From NCBI RefSeq assembly GCF_025060895.1, contig NZ_JANZKV010000042.1:62001-126000 (forward strand): 64,000 nt of DNA, in the 5' to 3' direction. A model generated the notes under the pieces. It did not search any database. It was given only the letters and a program-made list of their open reading frames with translations, and had not been told where the DNA came from. The translations under genes were made by a program, and so were the position numbers. Source of the stretch: Stieleria sedimenti. Lineage in GTDB: Bacteria; Planctomycetota; Planctomycetia; Pirellulales; Pirellulaceae. Shown here piece by piece: positions 46,004 to 54,364 of this stretch; positions within the stretch are counted from its first letter, which is position 1, and each line of letters begins with the position of its first letter.

Positions 46004-46615
46004 ATGTTGGTTCTATCAAGAAGGGTTGGACAATCGATTTGTTTGCTCCGTTCTGAAACCACGATCACCATCGCGAAAGCAAGTCGCAGTCGAGCGAGAC
46101 TGTCGACCGACGCTCCTCGTGAAATCGCCATTTGTCGCGGCGAACAAGTGTCACCCGATGACGAAGACACGGTCGTCGAAGAAGGCATTGCCACTCATTG
46201 GCGACTGGAACCCAAGTCTCGTGAGACGCACACTTTGCCCTCTCGTTCCGAACAGTCGGACCCAGCGAATGTTTTGGTGGCCATCACTGACGCCGACGAA
46301 CGTCGTCGCTATGCCGATGCCTTTCGCTACGTCGGTTTCGGTGCGAGTGAAGTCACCGATGGAATATCTTGCTTGTCAGCGCTCCGTTCCGGCGCGTTCG
46401 ACATGTTGGTTATTGACCAGCACTTGCTATGGGGTAGCGGTGACGGTGTTGTCGAGGTCATGTACCATGATCCTTCGATTGACCAAATTCCTGTAGCGCT
46501 GCTCAGTTTTCCTTCACCGGATGAATCCCCTGAAGGTTCTGCGAGCCGCCTGCGCGCGTTCGGTTGCACCGAGATTGTTCACATCGTGCAACAACGCCTT
46601 GCTGGACACGATTGA
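46004..46615 (+). CDS. CsrA-like domain fused to receiver-like domain
   Basis: 203 residues, AAGGA nine bases before the ATG. Residues 1-50 match the RNA-binding CsrA/RsmA fold: MLVLSRRVGQSI at the start and TDAPREIAICRGEQV at the end, including the conserved Arg of the R44 region. A linker of about 40 residues follows, and then a receiver-like domain with 'VLVAITDADERRRYADAF' and 'FDMLVIDQHLLWGSGDG', where the acceptor Asp is kept but two residues are inserted after it. I know of no standard family with this order. Its stop (TGA) overlaps the next start (TGATG), so it is coupled to the phosphatase gene. The paralogous receiver at 42479 lacks the CsrA part. Confidence 0.78.
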   Translation: MLVLSRRVGQSICLLRSETTITIAKASRSRARLSTDAPREIAICRGEQVSPDDEDTVVEEGIATHWRLEPKSRETHTLPSRSEQSDPANVLVAITDADERRRYADAFRYVGFGASEVTDGISCLSALRSGAFDMLVIDQHLLWGSGDGVVEVMYHDPSIDQIPVALLSFPSPDESPEGSASRLRAFGCTEIVHIVQQRLAGHD

Positions 46616-48099
46616 TGGGCGACCGCGTGACCAAGAATCACCGTCGGGCCTACCCGACGGTGTCGCTGTTGCTGGTGGCAGTCAATATCCCACTCGCCCT
46701 TCTCGTTGGCCTCTTACTGGTGACGGATTACCGACGAGAGATGCGGCGTGCCACTGATGAACGACGAATCACACTCAGCGACGAAGCGGGTGTGATCGGA
46801 AGTGCGTTGTTGCGTTTGAGTGATCCCGATGATACTGCGGCAATCACGGCTTTCCTGGAAAGCAGTTGCGCCGAAACCGCTGGTCCGGACTCGCCGGGGC
46901 ATTGGATCGACGTCCGCTGGAATGGATGCAAGCTGCACACCCACACCGGCCCGATCGATTCAACCGTTTCGGTCGACGCGCCAAACTTTAGCCTCGAGGT
47001 GATCGCGGGACGATTCTCGTCAGGATTGCTAACGGTCGAAGTTTCGGAGTTGGCCGCAGACATTCGACGAAGTGTTCGAGGTGAAATCCTGATGCACGTC
47101 AGTTGGTTGTTGGGCATCGCGGCGTTGGCGGCGGTAATTGTCGATGTGGTGCTCGTGCGGCTGATCGCTAGACCAACGATGCAGCTTGCCGCATCAGTGA
47201 TACGACTCGGTTCGAAACAATTTGAGGTCGAACCGACTTCATTCCTCAGTTTGGAATTGAATGATTTGAGTGAATCAATTTCCGCGATGGCAGATTCATT
47301 GAATGCCGCTCAAGCGAATCGGGCGACAGCGATGAAGCGAGCCGAACAAATTCAACGCAACTTGCTCCCCAACAGAATTGACGTTCCCGGTCTTCGCATC
47401 GCAACGCACTACCAACCCGCCGAAGAAGTTGCCGGTGACATCTACGACGTGATGAAGCTGCGCGACGGGTCGTGGTTGATCTACGTCGCTGACCTTGTCG
47501 GCCACGGCATCCCAGCCGCTATGAGTGCCTCGATTCTGAAATTAGTCATCGACTCGGCTGCAGTCGGCTGTACCGATCCCGGCGAACTGATGGGACGCGT
47601 AAATCGAGCCCTGCCGCGTTACTTAGCCGAAGATGGCTTCGCAACCGCAATCATGTTGCGTTGGAATGCGGAATCAAAAGAGTTGAAGTTTGCCAGCGCG
47701 GGTCACGAACCCATGCTGTTGATTCATGAAGGAGAAATGCAGTCGATCGAAGCGACCGGCTTACCCCTTGGCGTGGACGAGACGTTGGATTGGAAAACAG
47801 AAACGATCCAGCTCCATCACGGCGATCGCTTCATGCTGCTAACCGACGGGATCAGTGAAGCGACCAATGAATCAGGCGAAATGTTTGGCCGCACACGAAT
47901 CCAGCAGCTCGCAGTGGACGACGGCCACGCTTGTATCGCGGAACTTGCTCGCACGTTTGCCGATCGGGTCAACGCGCACATTGGCGGTCAACCTTCTCAA
48001 GACGATATTACGCTGCTGGTGGCCCAGTGCCTGGAGCACGACCAGCAATCACAAACCAATCAACTTCGACTCGACGGACAAGGACGGAGAATTCAATGA
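46615..48099 (+). CDS. Membrane HAMP-SpoIIE (PP2C) phosphatase
   Basis: ATG at 46615 overlaps the stop of the CsrA-receiver gene (494 residues). Two membrane helices (about 15-37 and 165-188) flank a small periplasmic sensor domain. A HAMP-like linker follows, and then a SpoIIE/PP2C domain (about 245-480) with metal-site motifs EVAGDIYDV, ADLVGHGIPAAMSAS, SAGHEP, LTDGISEA and SQDDITLLV. Such proteins dephosphorylate Ser/Thr targets, often anti-sigma antagonists in partner-switching. Coupling to a CsrA/receiver protein points to a signalling pair. The periplasmic sensor could respond to envelope or metal stress; this is inferred. Confidence 0.88.
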   Translation: MGDRVTKNHRRAYPTVSLLLVAVNIPLALLVGLLLVTDYRREMRRATDERRITLSDEAGVIGSALLRLSDPDDTAAITAFLESSCAETAGPDSPGHWIDVRWNGCKLHTHTGPIDSTVSVDAPNFSLEVIAGRFSSGLLTVEVSELAADIRRSVRGEILMHVSWLLGIAALAAVIVDVVLVRLIARPTMQLAASVIRLGSKQFEVEPTSFLSLELNDLSESISAMADSLNAAQANRATAMKRAEQIQRNLLPNRIDVPGLRIATHYQPAEEVAGDIYDVMKLRDGSWLIYVADLVGHGIPAAMSASILKLVIDSAAVGCTDPGELMGRVNRALPRYLAEDGFATAIMLRWNAESKELKFASAGHEPMLLIHEGEMQSIEATGLPLGVDETLDWKTETIQLHHGDRFMLLTDGISEATNESGEMFGRTRIQQLAVDDGHACIAELARTFADRVNAHIGGQPSQDDITLLVAQCLEHDQQSQTNQLRLDGQGRRIQ

Positions 48100-48284
48100 G
48101 TCGCTCTGCGTTACGTTTTGCGTCGCTGTCGCGTGGAGCCGCCGCTGCAATTCAACTTGCCGCGATATCGCTTTTGTGTGCCGCCGAGCCAACACGTGTT
48201 GCTTCGCTTCCTACTAACGCTCCTCACGCCAGTAGCCTGTCGCAAGAAATTCGCAACACGGCAGATCGTGTTTCGCACGGCTAG
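48096..48284 (+). CDS. Tiny exported peptide coupled to the phosphatase gene
   Basis: 62 residues. The ATG overlaps the phosphatase stop as ATGA, with GGAG a few bases upstream, a classic translational coupling. It begins with a signal-like N-terminus (MSRSALRFASLSRGAAAAIQ, then hydrophobic LAAISLLCAA) followed by a short polar mature peptide. The family is unknown. It could be a periplasmic partner or ligand of the phosphatase sensor domain. Confidence 0.6.
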   Translation: MSRSALRFASLSRGAAAAIQLAAISLLCAAEPTRVASLPTNAPHASSLSQEIRNTADRVSHG

Positions 48285-48339
48285 GTGCACGACTATTCCT
48301 TGCGAATTAAACCTTCCCGAATGAACTCAGAGTCCGCTG

Positions 48340-48558
48340 ATGCCACACGTAACCAAGGGGAGTATTTCCTACACCGAAGGCTTAGCCGTCGCAATGGCAG
48401 TAGTCTGTACCAATGGGCACGCCATTTGCATCCTTGACCATTACGAACGAATTCGCGAACGATCCGACGCGGAGCAACCGGTGTTAATGCTGATGCACTC
48501 GAATAAACGCAAGCATTTAGTCATGATCGGAAACAATGAGAAAGAAAAAGATGAATAA
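48340..48558 (+). CDS. Possible small hypothetical protein upstream of the ATPase
   Basis: 72-codon frame starting with ATG and overlapping the first 23 bases of the ATPase gene. The ribosome binding site is weak. Composition is plausible (Cys, His, many charged residues at the end) but no family is recognised. Confidence 0.3.
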   Translation: MPHVTKGSISYTEGLAVAMAVVCTNGHAICILDHYERIRERSDAEQPVLMLMHSNKRKHLVMIGNNEKEKDE

Positions 48559-51058
48559 AGAAAAAATGCAACTGGGCCTTTTGCTGCCGACCGTCGATTC
48601 GGCGGATGATGCCTGCGTCGACAGACTGGCGGACTTGCTGCAAGCGAAGGCTGGCATTGATTCGGTTCACGCGATTAAGAGGGGTACCGAGACGCCCGAT
48701 CGAATTTGTATTCACTACGATCCGAGTGTGGTTTCGACTGGCGAAGTGCGAGATCTCGCAAAGCGTGCCGGTGCGCAATTGGATCAGCGTTATGGGCATT
48801 GGCTCAGTAAGTTGCGATCAACACACGCCCGCCGAGCCTCCGCGATCGAGTCGCGATTAGGACGGGTAGACGGCGTCCTTGAAGCGGTCGTGTCACCCGA
48901 TGGCGCTGTTCGCGTCGAGTACGACAAACGGACCACCAGCGAATCCGCGATCGCAAAGGCTCTGAACGAATGGACCGGCGAAGCAGCGGACGTTGTCGGC
49001 GATCACGCCGGCCACAAGCATGATGATGAAGGTCACGAGGCGGAACACGATCACTCGGGACACGACCACGCTCACGGCGGTATTTTTGGTCCCAGGTCGG
49101 AATTGATCTTCGCAGTCCTCTGTGGCGTGTTGTTGCTAGTCGGATGGTTGATCGAATCTTTTGCGCATCTCAACGAATGGATTTCTTTGGGCTGTTACAT
49201 CGCGGCCTATCTCTTCGGCGGCTACTACACGGTCACCGAAGCAATTGAAAAAATTCGAGCTGGTAAATTTGAAATTGACTTCTTGATGATCGTCGCCGCC
49301 GCAGGTGCCGCGTCGCTTGGTGCCTGGGCCGAAGGAGCGTTGTTGCTGTTTCTGTTCAGCATTGGCCACGCCTTGGAAGGCTACGCGATGGGAAAGGCCA
49401 AGCGTGCCATCGAAGCGCTGTCGGAACTCGCGCCTCGAACCGCGCGTGTGCGCCGCGACAGCACGGAAACTGAGGTTCCCGTCGAAGAATTGGTCGTTGG
49501 CGACGTCGTCGTGATCAAACCCGATGAACGCGTCCCCGCCGATGGCTTCGTGATCGCTGGTGAATCGAGCATCAACCAAGCACCGATTACCGGCGAGAGT
49601 GTTCCCGTAGACAAACGCCCCGTCGATGACGTTGACGCCGCAGCAGCTGATCCCGAATCGCTTTCCGCCGAATATCGTGCGTTCGCTGGGACGATCAATC
49701 AGTCCGGTTCCATCGAAATCCAAGTCACCAAGACGGCGTCCGAGAACACACTCGCCCGCGTTGTTACGATGGTCAGCGAAGCGGAAACGCGAGTTTCACC
49801 GACTCAGAAGTTTACGAAGAAGTTTGAGCGTTACTTTGTCCCATCCGTCATCACTGGCGTTGTGTTACTGATGTTTGCACCGTTGGTCATCGACGAAAGT
49901 TTCAGCGATTCATTTTATCGAGCGATGGCTGTTTTGGTCGCAGCAAGCCCCTGTGCCCTGGCGATCGCAACACCCAGTGCAGTTCTGAGCGGAGTCGCCC
50001 GAGCAGCTCGCGGAGGAATCCTTGTCAAAGGCGGCGGGCCACTGGAAAGCCTCGGCAGTCTCGATGCGATCGCGTTCGATAAAACCGGAACACTGACCGA
50101 AGGCGAACCCAAAGTGACTGACGTTCGCACCACCGAAGGTGTCGACGAATCGGAACTCTTGCGGTTTGCGATCGCCGTCGAAGACCTCAGTAAGCACCCG
50201 CTCGCCAAAGCCGTCGTCCGAGACGGGAGAAAGAAGCTGGAAGGAGGGGAGTCTGGTGAGCCGACGGCGCTAGCCGCGGGTTTCATCCCTGAAGCGACCG
50301 ATTTGAAGAGCATTACTGGACGTGGGATTCAAGCGACCGTCGAAGGCGAATTGGTTCACATTGGCAAGGACGACTTATTCGCAGAGGTCGATGGTCCACC
50401 GCTTCCCGATAGCGTTCGAACCATCGTCGAGTCACTTGAAAAACACGGACGAACCACCATGATTGTTCGTCGCGGCGACCGTTATCTCGGCGTCATCGGA
50501 CTGATGGACACACCGCGTGAAGCATCGAAACGAACAATTGCACAACTGCGTCAACTCGGCATTCAGCGGATGATCATGATCTCCGGAGATAATCAGCAAG
50601 TCGCCGACGCGGTCGCCAATGAAGTTGGTCTTGACGAAGCACGCGGCGACCTGATGCCCGACGACAAAGTCACGGAGATCAAGAAGCTGCAAAGTGAAGG
50701 CGGCGTGGCGATGGTAGGCGACGGCGTCAACGACGCCCCTGCGATGGCATCCGCTTCGGTCGGCATCGCCATGGGAGCCGCCGGCAGCGACGTTGCGCTC
50801 GAAACAGCCGACGTTGCACTGATGGCCGACAACCTCGACCATCTCCCACTCGCTATTGGACTCAGCCGAGCCACCCGCCGCATCATCCGCCAGAACCTAT
50901 GGATGAGCCTCGGCATGGTCGCCTTTCTCGTACCGGCAACAATCCTAGGTCTCAACATCGGCCCCGCCGTCGCCCTCCACGAAGGAAGTACCCTCGTCGT
51001 CGTCTTTAACGCGCTGCGACTGCTCGCTTACCGATCGATCTCAACGAACTATGAATGA
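48536..51058 (+). CDS. Heavy-metal P1B-4-type ATPase with His-rich N-terminus
   Basis: 840 residues; alternative starts at 48551 and 48566. The N-terminal 150 residues hold degenerate HMA-like folds without C-x-x-C, then a His-rich loop (HAGHKHDDEGHEAEHDHSGH). Catalytic motifs: SPC at 471-473 in the ion-binding helix (instead of CPC), DKTGT with phosphorylated D515, GDGVND at 728-733, and HEGST at 815-819 in the last helix. SPC plus HEG[GS]T is the P1B-4 pattern seen in CoaT, CtpD and PfeT, exporters of Co2+, Fe2+, or Zn2+. The ATPase at the left edge is a different (P1B-2) type. Confidence 0.92.
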   Translation: MRKKKMNKEKMQLGLLLPTVDSADDACVDRLADLLQAKAGIDSVHAIKRGTETPDRICIHYDPSVVSTGEVRDLAKRAGAQLDQRYGHWLSKLRSTHARRASAIESRLGRVDGVLEAVVSPDGAVRVEYDKRTTSESAIAKALNEWTGEAADVVGDHAGHKHDDEGHEAEHDHSGHDHAHGGIFGPRSELIFAVLCGVLLLVGWLIESFAHLNEWISLGCYIAAYLFGGYYTVTEAIEKIRAGKFEIDFLMIVAAAGAASLGAWAEGALLLFLFSIGHALEGYAMGKAKRAIEALSELAPRTARVRRDSTETEVPVEELVVGDVVVIKPDERVPADGFVIAGESSINQAPITGESVPVDKRPVDDVDAAAADPESLSAEYRAFAGTINQSGSIEIQVTKTASENTLARVVTMVSEAETRVSPTQKFTKKFERYFVPSVITGVVLLMFAPLVIDESFSDSFYRAMAVLVAASPCALAIATPSAVLSGVARAARGGILVKGGGPLESLGSLDAIAFDKTGTLTEGEPKVTDVRTTEGVDESELLRFAIAVEDLSKHPLAKAVVRDGRKKLEGGESGEPTALAAGFIPEATDLKSITGRGIQATVEGELVHIGKDDLFAEVDGPPLPDSVRTIVESLEKHGRTTMIVRRGDRYLGVIGLMDTPREASKRTIAQLRQLGIQRMIMISGDNQQVADAVANEVGLDEARGDLMPDDKVTEIKKLQSEGGVAMVGDGVNDAPAMASASVGIAMGAAGSDVALETADVALMADNLDHLPLAIGLSRATRRIIRQNLWMSLGMVAFLVPATILGLNIGPAVALHEGSTLVVVFNALRLLAYRSISTNYE

Positions 51059-51401
51059 TCGAGCAATAACTGCTCACCTCGTCATTGATTTGTTTGACGC
51101 CGTCGCTCGAAGCTCAGTTGCGGCGTGTCATCGGTCCGTCGGATTTATCGTACATGAACTCCATAGCGAACCTGCAATGACAGGGCGTTGAGTGGCGTAT
51201 GCTGCCAGCGTTACCAACTTGCGATTGCTGGGACTTTAGCACGATGGCATGCTGGAAACTGACCTTCCGGAACCGAGTTTTCTTGCTTGCTATGGCTGCC
51301 ATTTCCGGAATGCTCCAATACAATCATCGTTTTGTTTGATTCCTGCAAAGTTTCCTGCACGATGCAAAAACTTCCTCTCTTCAAAGGCGAGTATCGAGAA
51401 T
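51059..51401. other. Gene-free stretch before DUF4062 gene
   Basis: About 340 bases. Frames here are short or shadow-like. The long frame into the next gene begins at 51249 but its first 51 residues lack DUF4062 similarity. Confidence 0.4.
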
Positions 51402-52490
51402 ATGCAAAACGGAATCATCGTCCGTGTATTTATAGCCAGCCCCGGCGATGTCCATCTTGAACGGGAAGAGGCTTGCCGAGTCATTCAGGAATGGAATGCC
51501 GCCCATTCTCTGCCGCGATCCGTAATCGTCGAGCCGATTCGGGTTGAGACCCACTCGCGTGCTGTGCAGGGTGGGCATCCGCAAGACTTGATTAACGCTC
51601 AATTGCTGGAGCGTTGCGACCTGCTCGTTGCAATCCTATGGTCGCGTCTCGGAACGCCAACCGCGAAAGCCCTGTCTGGCACGGTTCAAGAAATCCATGA
51701 GTTCTCCGAGACAAAAGGCGATGACAAAGTCTTGCTTTTCTTCTGCGACCGCCCCATTCCCAATGCGGCTGATTTGGAGCAAGTCCAAGCAGTCCGCTCG
51801 TTCAAGGACAGCGTAAAAACCGACGGATTGTATCTTCAGTACACGGAAGCAGAGGAATTCGCTCGTCTGTTCCGACAGCAACTCGATCTGACAATGAATG
51901 CGATTCTCGACAGCAACGAATTTGCGGTGATAACCGCTGAGTCAGACCGCCGCGACGTAACGCTTTTACCAGAAGCATGTTCCATTCTTGCCGTTGCATC
52001 CGTGGCTGACAGCAGTCGAATCCTCCTGTCCCGAATGCGAGCTGGCCACGAGTTATCTGTGGGTGGCATCTGCCTCACGAATACTGGTGACGAACGTTCC
52101 GAGGCCAAGTGGGAGGGTGGCTTGGAGCAACTTGAACAATGCGGTTTCGCCGAGGATCTCGGGTACAAACGAGAGGTGTTCCGTTTGACTCGGAGTGGAT
52201 ACGAAGCCGCCGATGAGCTTTGGCACATTTTGCTGCTGCGCCGAGTCAATTCTTTGCAACAAGGTGAATACGACTACGTCGACGTAAGCAGCTTGGCCGA
52301 AGATGCGTTCAACGGCTGCAGAATAGCCGTTCCAATCGTCCGCGAAAAAGTGAATGCTCTCGGAGAGATCGAAGCTCTGGAATTGGTCGCCGGCGACGGG
52401 GGTACGACTGCAGTCCGACTCAATGATAAGTCTCGTAAGACTCTGCGCGAACACGAGTGGCTTAAGTTCGCCAATCCTGACGGCGGATGA
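51402..52490 (+). CDS. DUF4062 domain protein with C-terminal winged-helix-like region
   Basis: ATG at 51402 (362 residues). The N-terminal domain begins 'VRVFIASPGDVHLEREEACR' and continues with 'CDLLVAILWSRLGTP' and 'GTVQEIHEF', the marks of DUF4062, a TIR/SLOG-related fold often found in STAND-type immune and signalling proteins. The C-terminal half has a winged-helix-like segment ('GLEQLEQCGFAEDLGYKREV' and 'RLTRSGYEAADELW') and no NTPase domain. In other systems DUF4062 is a sensor or effector module. An antiphage role is a hypothesis; this copy stands apart from any known defence cluster. Confidence 0.7.
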   Translation: MQNGIIVRVFIASPGDVHLEREEACRVIQEWNAAHSLPRSVIVEPIRVETHSRAVQGGHPQDLINAQLLERCDLLVAILWSRLGTPTAKALSGTVQEIHEFSETKGDDKVLLFFCDRPIPNAADLEQVQAVRSFKDSVKTDGLYLQYTEAEEFARLFRQQLDLTMNAILDSNEFAVITAESDRRDVTLLPEACSILAVASVADSSRILLSRMRAGHELSVGGICLTNTGDERSEAKWEGGLEQLEQCGFAEDLGYKREVFRLTRSGYEAADELWHILLLRRVNSLQQGEYDYVDVSSLAEDAFNGCRIAVPIVREKVNALGEIEALELVAGDGGTTAVRLNDKSRKTLREHEWLKFANPDGG

Positions 52491-52493
52491 AAT

Positions 52494-53315
52494 TTACGAA
52501 AGGATTTCGATGAGCCGGGCCAGTTCGTCGGTGTCTCTTACGCCGATAACAGTCATCATGCGGGAGCCTACTCGCCATGAGGCGGCGAGTTGCCCGTCAA
52601 TCTGCGTAACTCGACAAATGATTCCGGCACACTCGATCTGGATGCGTGGATCTTTAGAAAACCAATCATTCACTTTACACTTGTGCTCGAAGACCGCCAG
52701 ATGCGTATGGTCTTTGCGCTGCCAAAGGGCTTGGACGCATTTGCAGCAAGGCATGTCCAGCACCATCAACTCATCGCATACGAAACCACTGGGCGGTGTG
52801 TCCACGTTGCGTGGACGGTAACCGACCAGTTGCGCGGCCTGGTCGGGTAATATGGAGCGACCCGTATACGTTTCTGCTAGGTGCTGCTGAGCGAGCTCAG
52901 GGTCTGTTTCAAATAGGTCCAGATACGCCTGGAGCGGTTCATGATGCTGACGATTGGTGAACGCTACCCAGTATAGACCGACCGCAATTAGCGTGATGGC
53001 TGCGGTGGATAACATTGTCCACCGCCATCGAGATTGCTCTCTCGCCACGGCGGTCGGCGCGGTTGGCAGAGCACGCTGATCGAAAGATCGAGGCGTTTCG
53101 TCCAATTCCGTTGCGATGCGTTCCCAAAGCAATTCTTTAGGCGTTGCGGCCAGAGACAGCTTTCGGATCGCCTCGGAAACCGCATCAAAAAAGGTCAAGT
53201 GCTCAAGACAGTCGGAACAGCCCTTGATGTGACGATCGACATTGATTTGCTGTTCGCCAGATAGTTCACCGTCATAGTAGTTCGACAATAGTTTGCTGGC
53301 TTGTTGGCAATCCAT
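52494..53315 (-). CDS. Anti-sigma factor with C-terminal Cys/His-rich domain
   Basis: 273 residues. The N-terminus is a zf-HC2 anti-sigma domain: MDCQQASKLL and HIKGCSDC with the H29, C33, C36 zinc triad plus C3. A central membrane helix follows (around residues 95-115), and the periplasmic domain contains CDELMVLDMPCCKCVQ and EHKCK, which could bind metal or form disulfides. The domain ends with a ligand-binding-like fold. No sigma-factor gene lies upstream or downstream, so it is an orphan in this window. The neighbour downstream (convergent) is the DUF4062 gene; the neighbour upstream is a tiny Cys-rich peptide gene in the other direction. Confidence 0.82.
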   Translation of the reverse strand: MDCQQASKLLSNYYDGELSGEQQINVDRHIKGCSDCLEHLTFFDAVSEAIRKLSLAATPKELLWERIATELDETPRSFDQRALPTAPTAVAREQSRWRWTMLSTAAITLIAVGLYWVAFTNRQHHEPLQAYLDLFETDPELAQQHLAETYTGRSILPDQAAQLVGYRPRNVDTPPSGFVCDELMVLDMPCCKCVQALWQRKDHTHLAVFEHKCKVNDWFSKDPRIQIECAGIICRVTQIDGQLAASWRVGSRMMTVIGVRDTDELARLIEILS

Positions 53316-53562
53316 ATGACTGCTCCGCGAAATATCTGATGATGCGCCAGATGACTTGGCTAGCCCTTTGGATGGCGGTTGCGCCGCGACCCTTCACGCG
53401 AATGCCCGTTTTTTCGACGAACCAGCAGAACGAAAACTCCTGTGAGATTTTGTGAAGAAGTAAAGCCGTCTGGGCATCAAAACCAAGGAAAGACGAACGA
53501 CGGCGGAAACGTTCTGCCAAAACGTCTTGGTTCCCAATCCCTGACGACTAGAGGTGGAAGTC

Positions 53563-53790
53563 ATGTTGTTGAAATCAGTAGCAGCCGGTGTTTTGGCTCT
53601 TGGAATCTTTGGCACCGCCGCGTTGAGCGTGCCGGCATCCGATTCGGCCCCCAGTGCCGTGGTGCAAGCCAATTCGATCGAATCGACCGAGTTGGTCGGG
53701 AACACGTGCTGTGCAAAGCGTGCGTACTGCTGCACGATCAAGCGTAGTTGCTGCGGCAGCTCGGTAATGATCCAAAGCGACGACCAGTAG
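53563..53790 (+). CDS. Small exported CC-x5-CC-x5-CC peptide
   Basis: ATG at 53563 (75 residues), GAGGTGG about seven bases upstream. A signal peptide (cleaved near LSVPA) and a short linker precede TCCAKRAYCCTIKRSCCGSS: three Cys pairs spaced by five residues. The pattern suggests either a metal-binding tip or a disulfide-linked knot. Small proteins with paired Cys are a recurring planctomycete feature. Confidence 0.65.
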   Translation: MLLKSVAAGVLALGIFGTAALSVPASDSAPSAVVQANSIESTELVGNTCCAKRAYCCTIKRSCCGSSVMIQSDDQ

Positions 53791-53935
53791 CGGCGATGCA
53801 GGTTCGCGAATCGCCGGAAGGAATCTGGGCGCTTCTGGCGAAGTTTCGCTTCCGACAACGCCTTGACTCTCGCGGTTTTCTTTCGTCACAGAGTTGCTGG
53901 CAAATTCAGCTTCCCTCGATGACCCGGAGGTTCGC

Positions 53936-54337
53936 ATGAGTGTTGTTTCTACAAAGCAGCGTTGCTCATACCCAACGGGTCGCTCTTGGGAGCAAGTTGA
54001 TCGAACGGCGGGCGTGGCAAAACGCGACGACGCGGATGCAGGACTGCCATTCGACGACGCTCAAGAGCGATCGTCCCCCAAGCTAACCGTGCTTCCGGTC
54101 ATTCAACCCTGCGGATGTCGTGTTGTCGCGGGCGTGCATAGCCGATGGGCGAGAAGCGGGTACGCTGCGCTGCGAAACATTTCTTGCCGATGTGATGATG
54201 GTGTGTTGGTCATCGACGGCAGCGTGCCAAGCTTCTTTTTCAAGCAGATGGCGCAGGAACTAGCACGGACGGTCGATGGGGTCCAGCGAGTACAGAATCG
54301 ACTGCTCGTGAAAGACGTTGAACGTGACAATCAGTAA
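53936..54337 (+). CDS. BON-domain protein, stand-alone
   Basis: ATG at 53936 (133 residues) with GGAGG five bases upstream. A disordered polar N-terminus of about 55 residues is followed by one BON-like fold: 'ISCRCDDGVLVIDGSVPSFF' and 'ARTVDGVQRVQNRLLVKDVE'. No signal peptide. It lies ahead of the glucan-phosphorylase remnant. Function unknown. Confidence 0.65.
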   Translation: MSVVSTKQRCSYPTGRSWEQVDRTAGVAKRDDADAGLPFDDAQERSSPKLTVLPVIQPCGCRVVAGVHSRWARSGYAALRNISCRCDDGVLVIDGSVPSFFFKQMAQELARTVDGVQRVQNRLLVKDVERDNQ

Positions 54338-54364
54338 TTCATGCAGTGGCGGGCGACCAAACCG

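Noticed and set aside
53272-53520. Leftward 82-codon frame upstream of the anti-sigma gene, checked as a sigma factor
   Set aside because: No sigma-70 region 2 or 4 motif is seen, and it overlaps the anti-sigma start by 44 bases.
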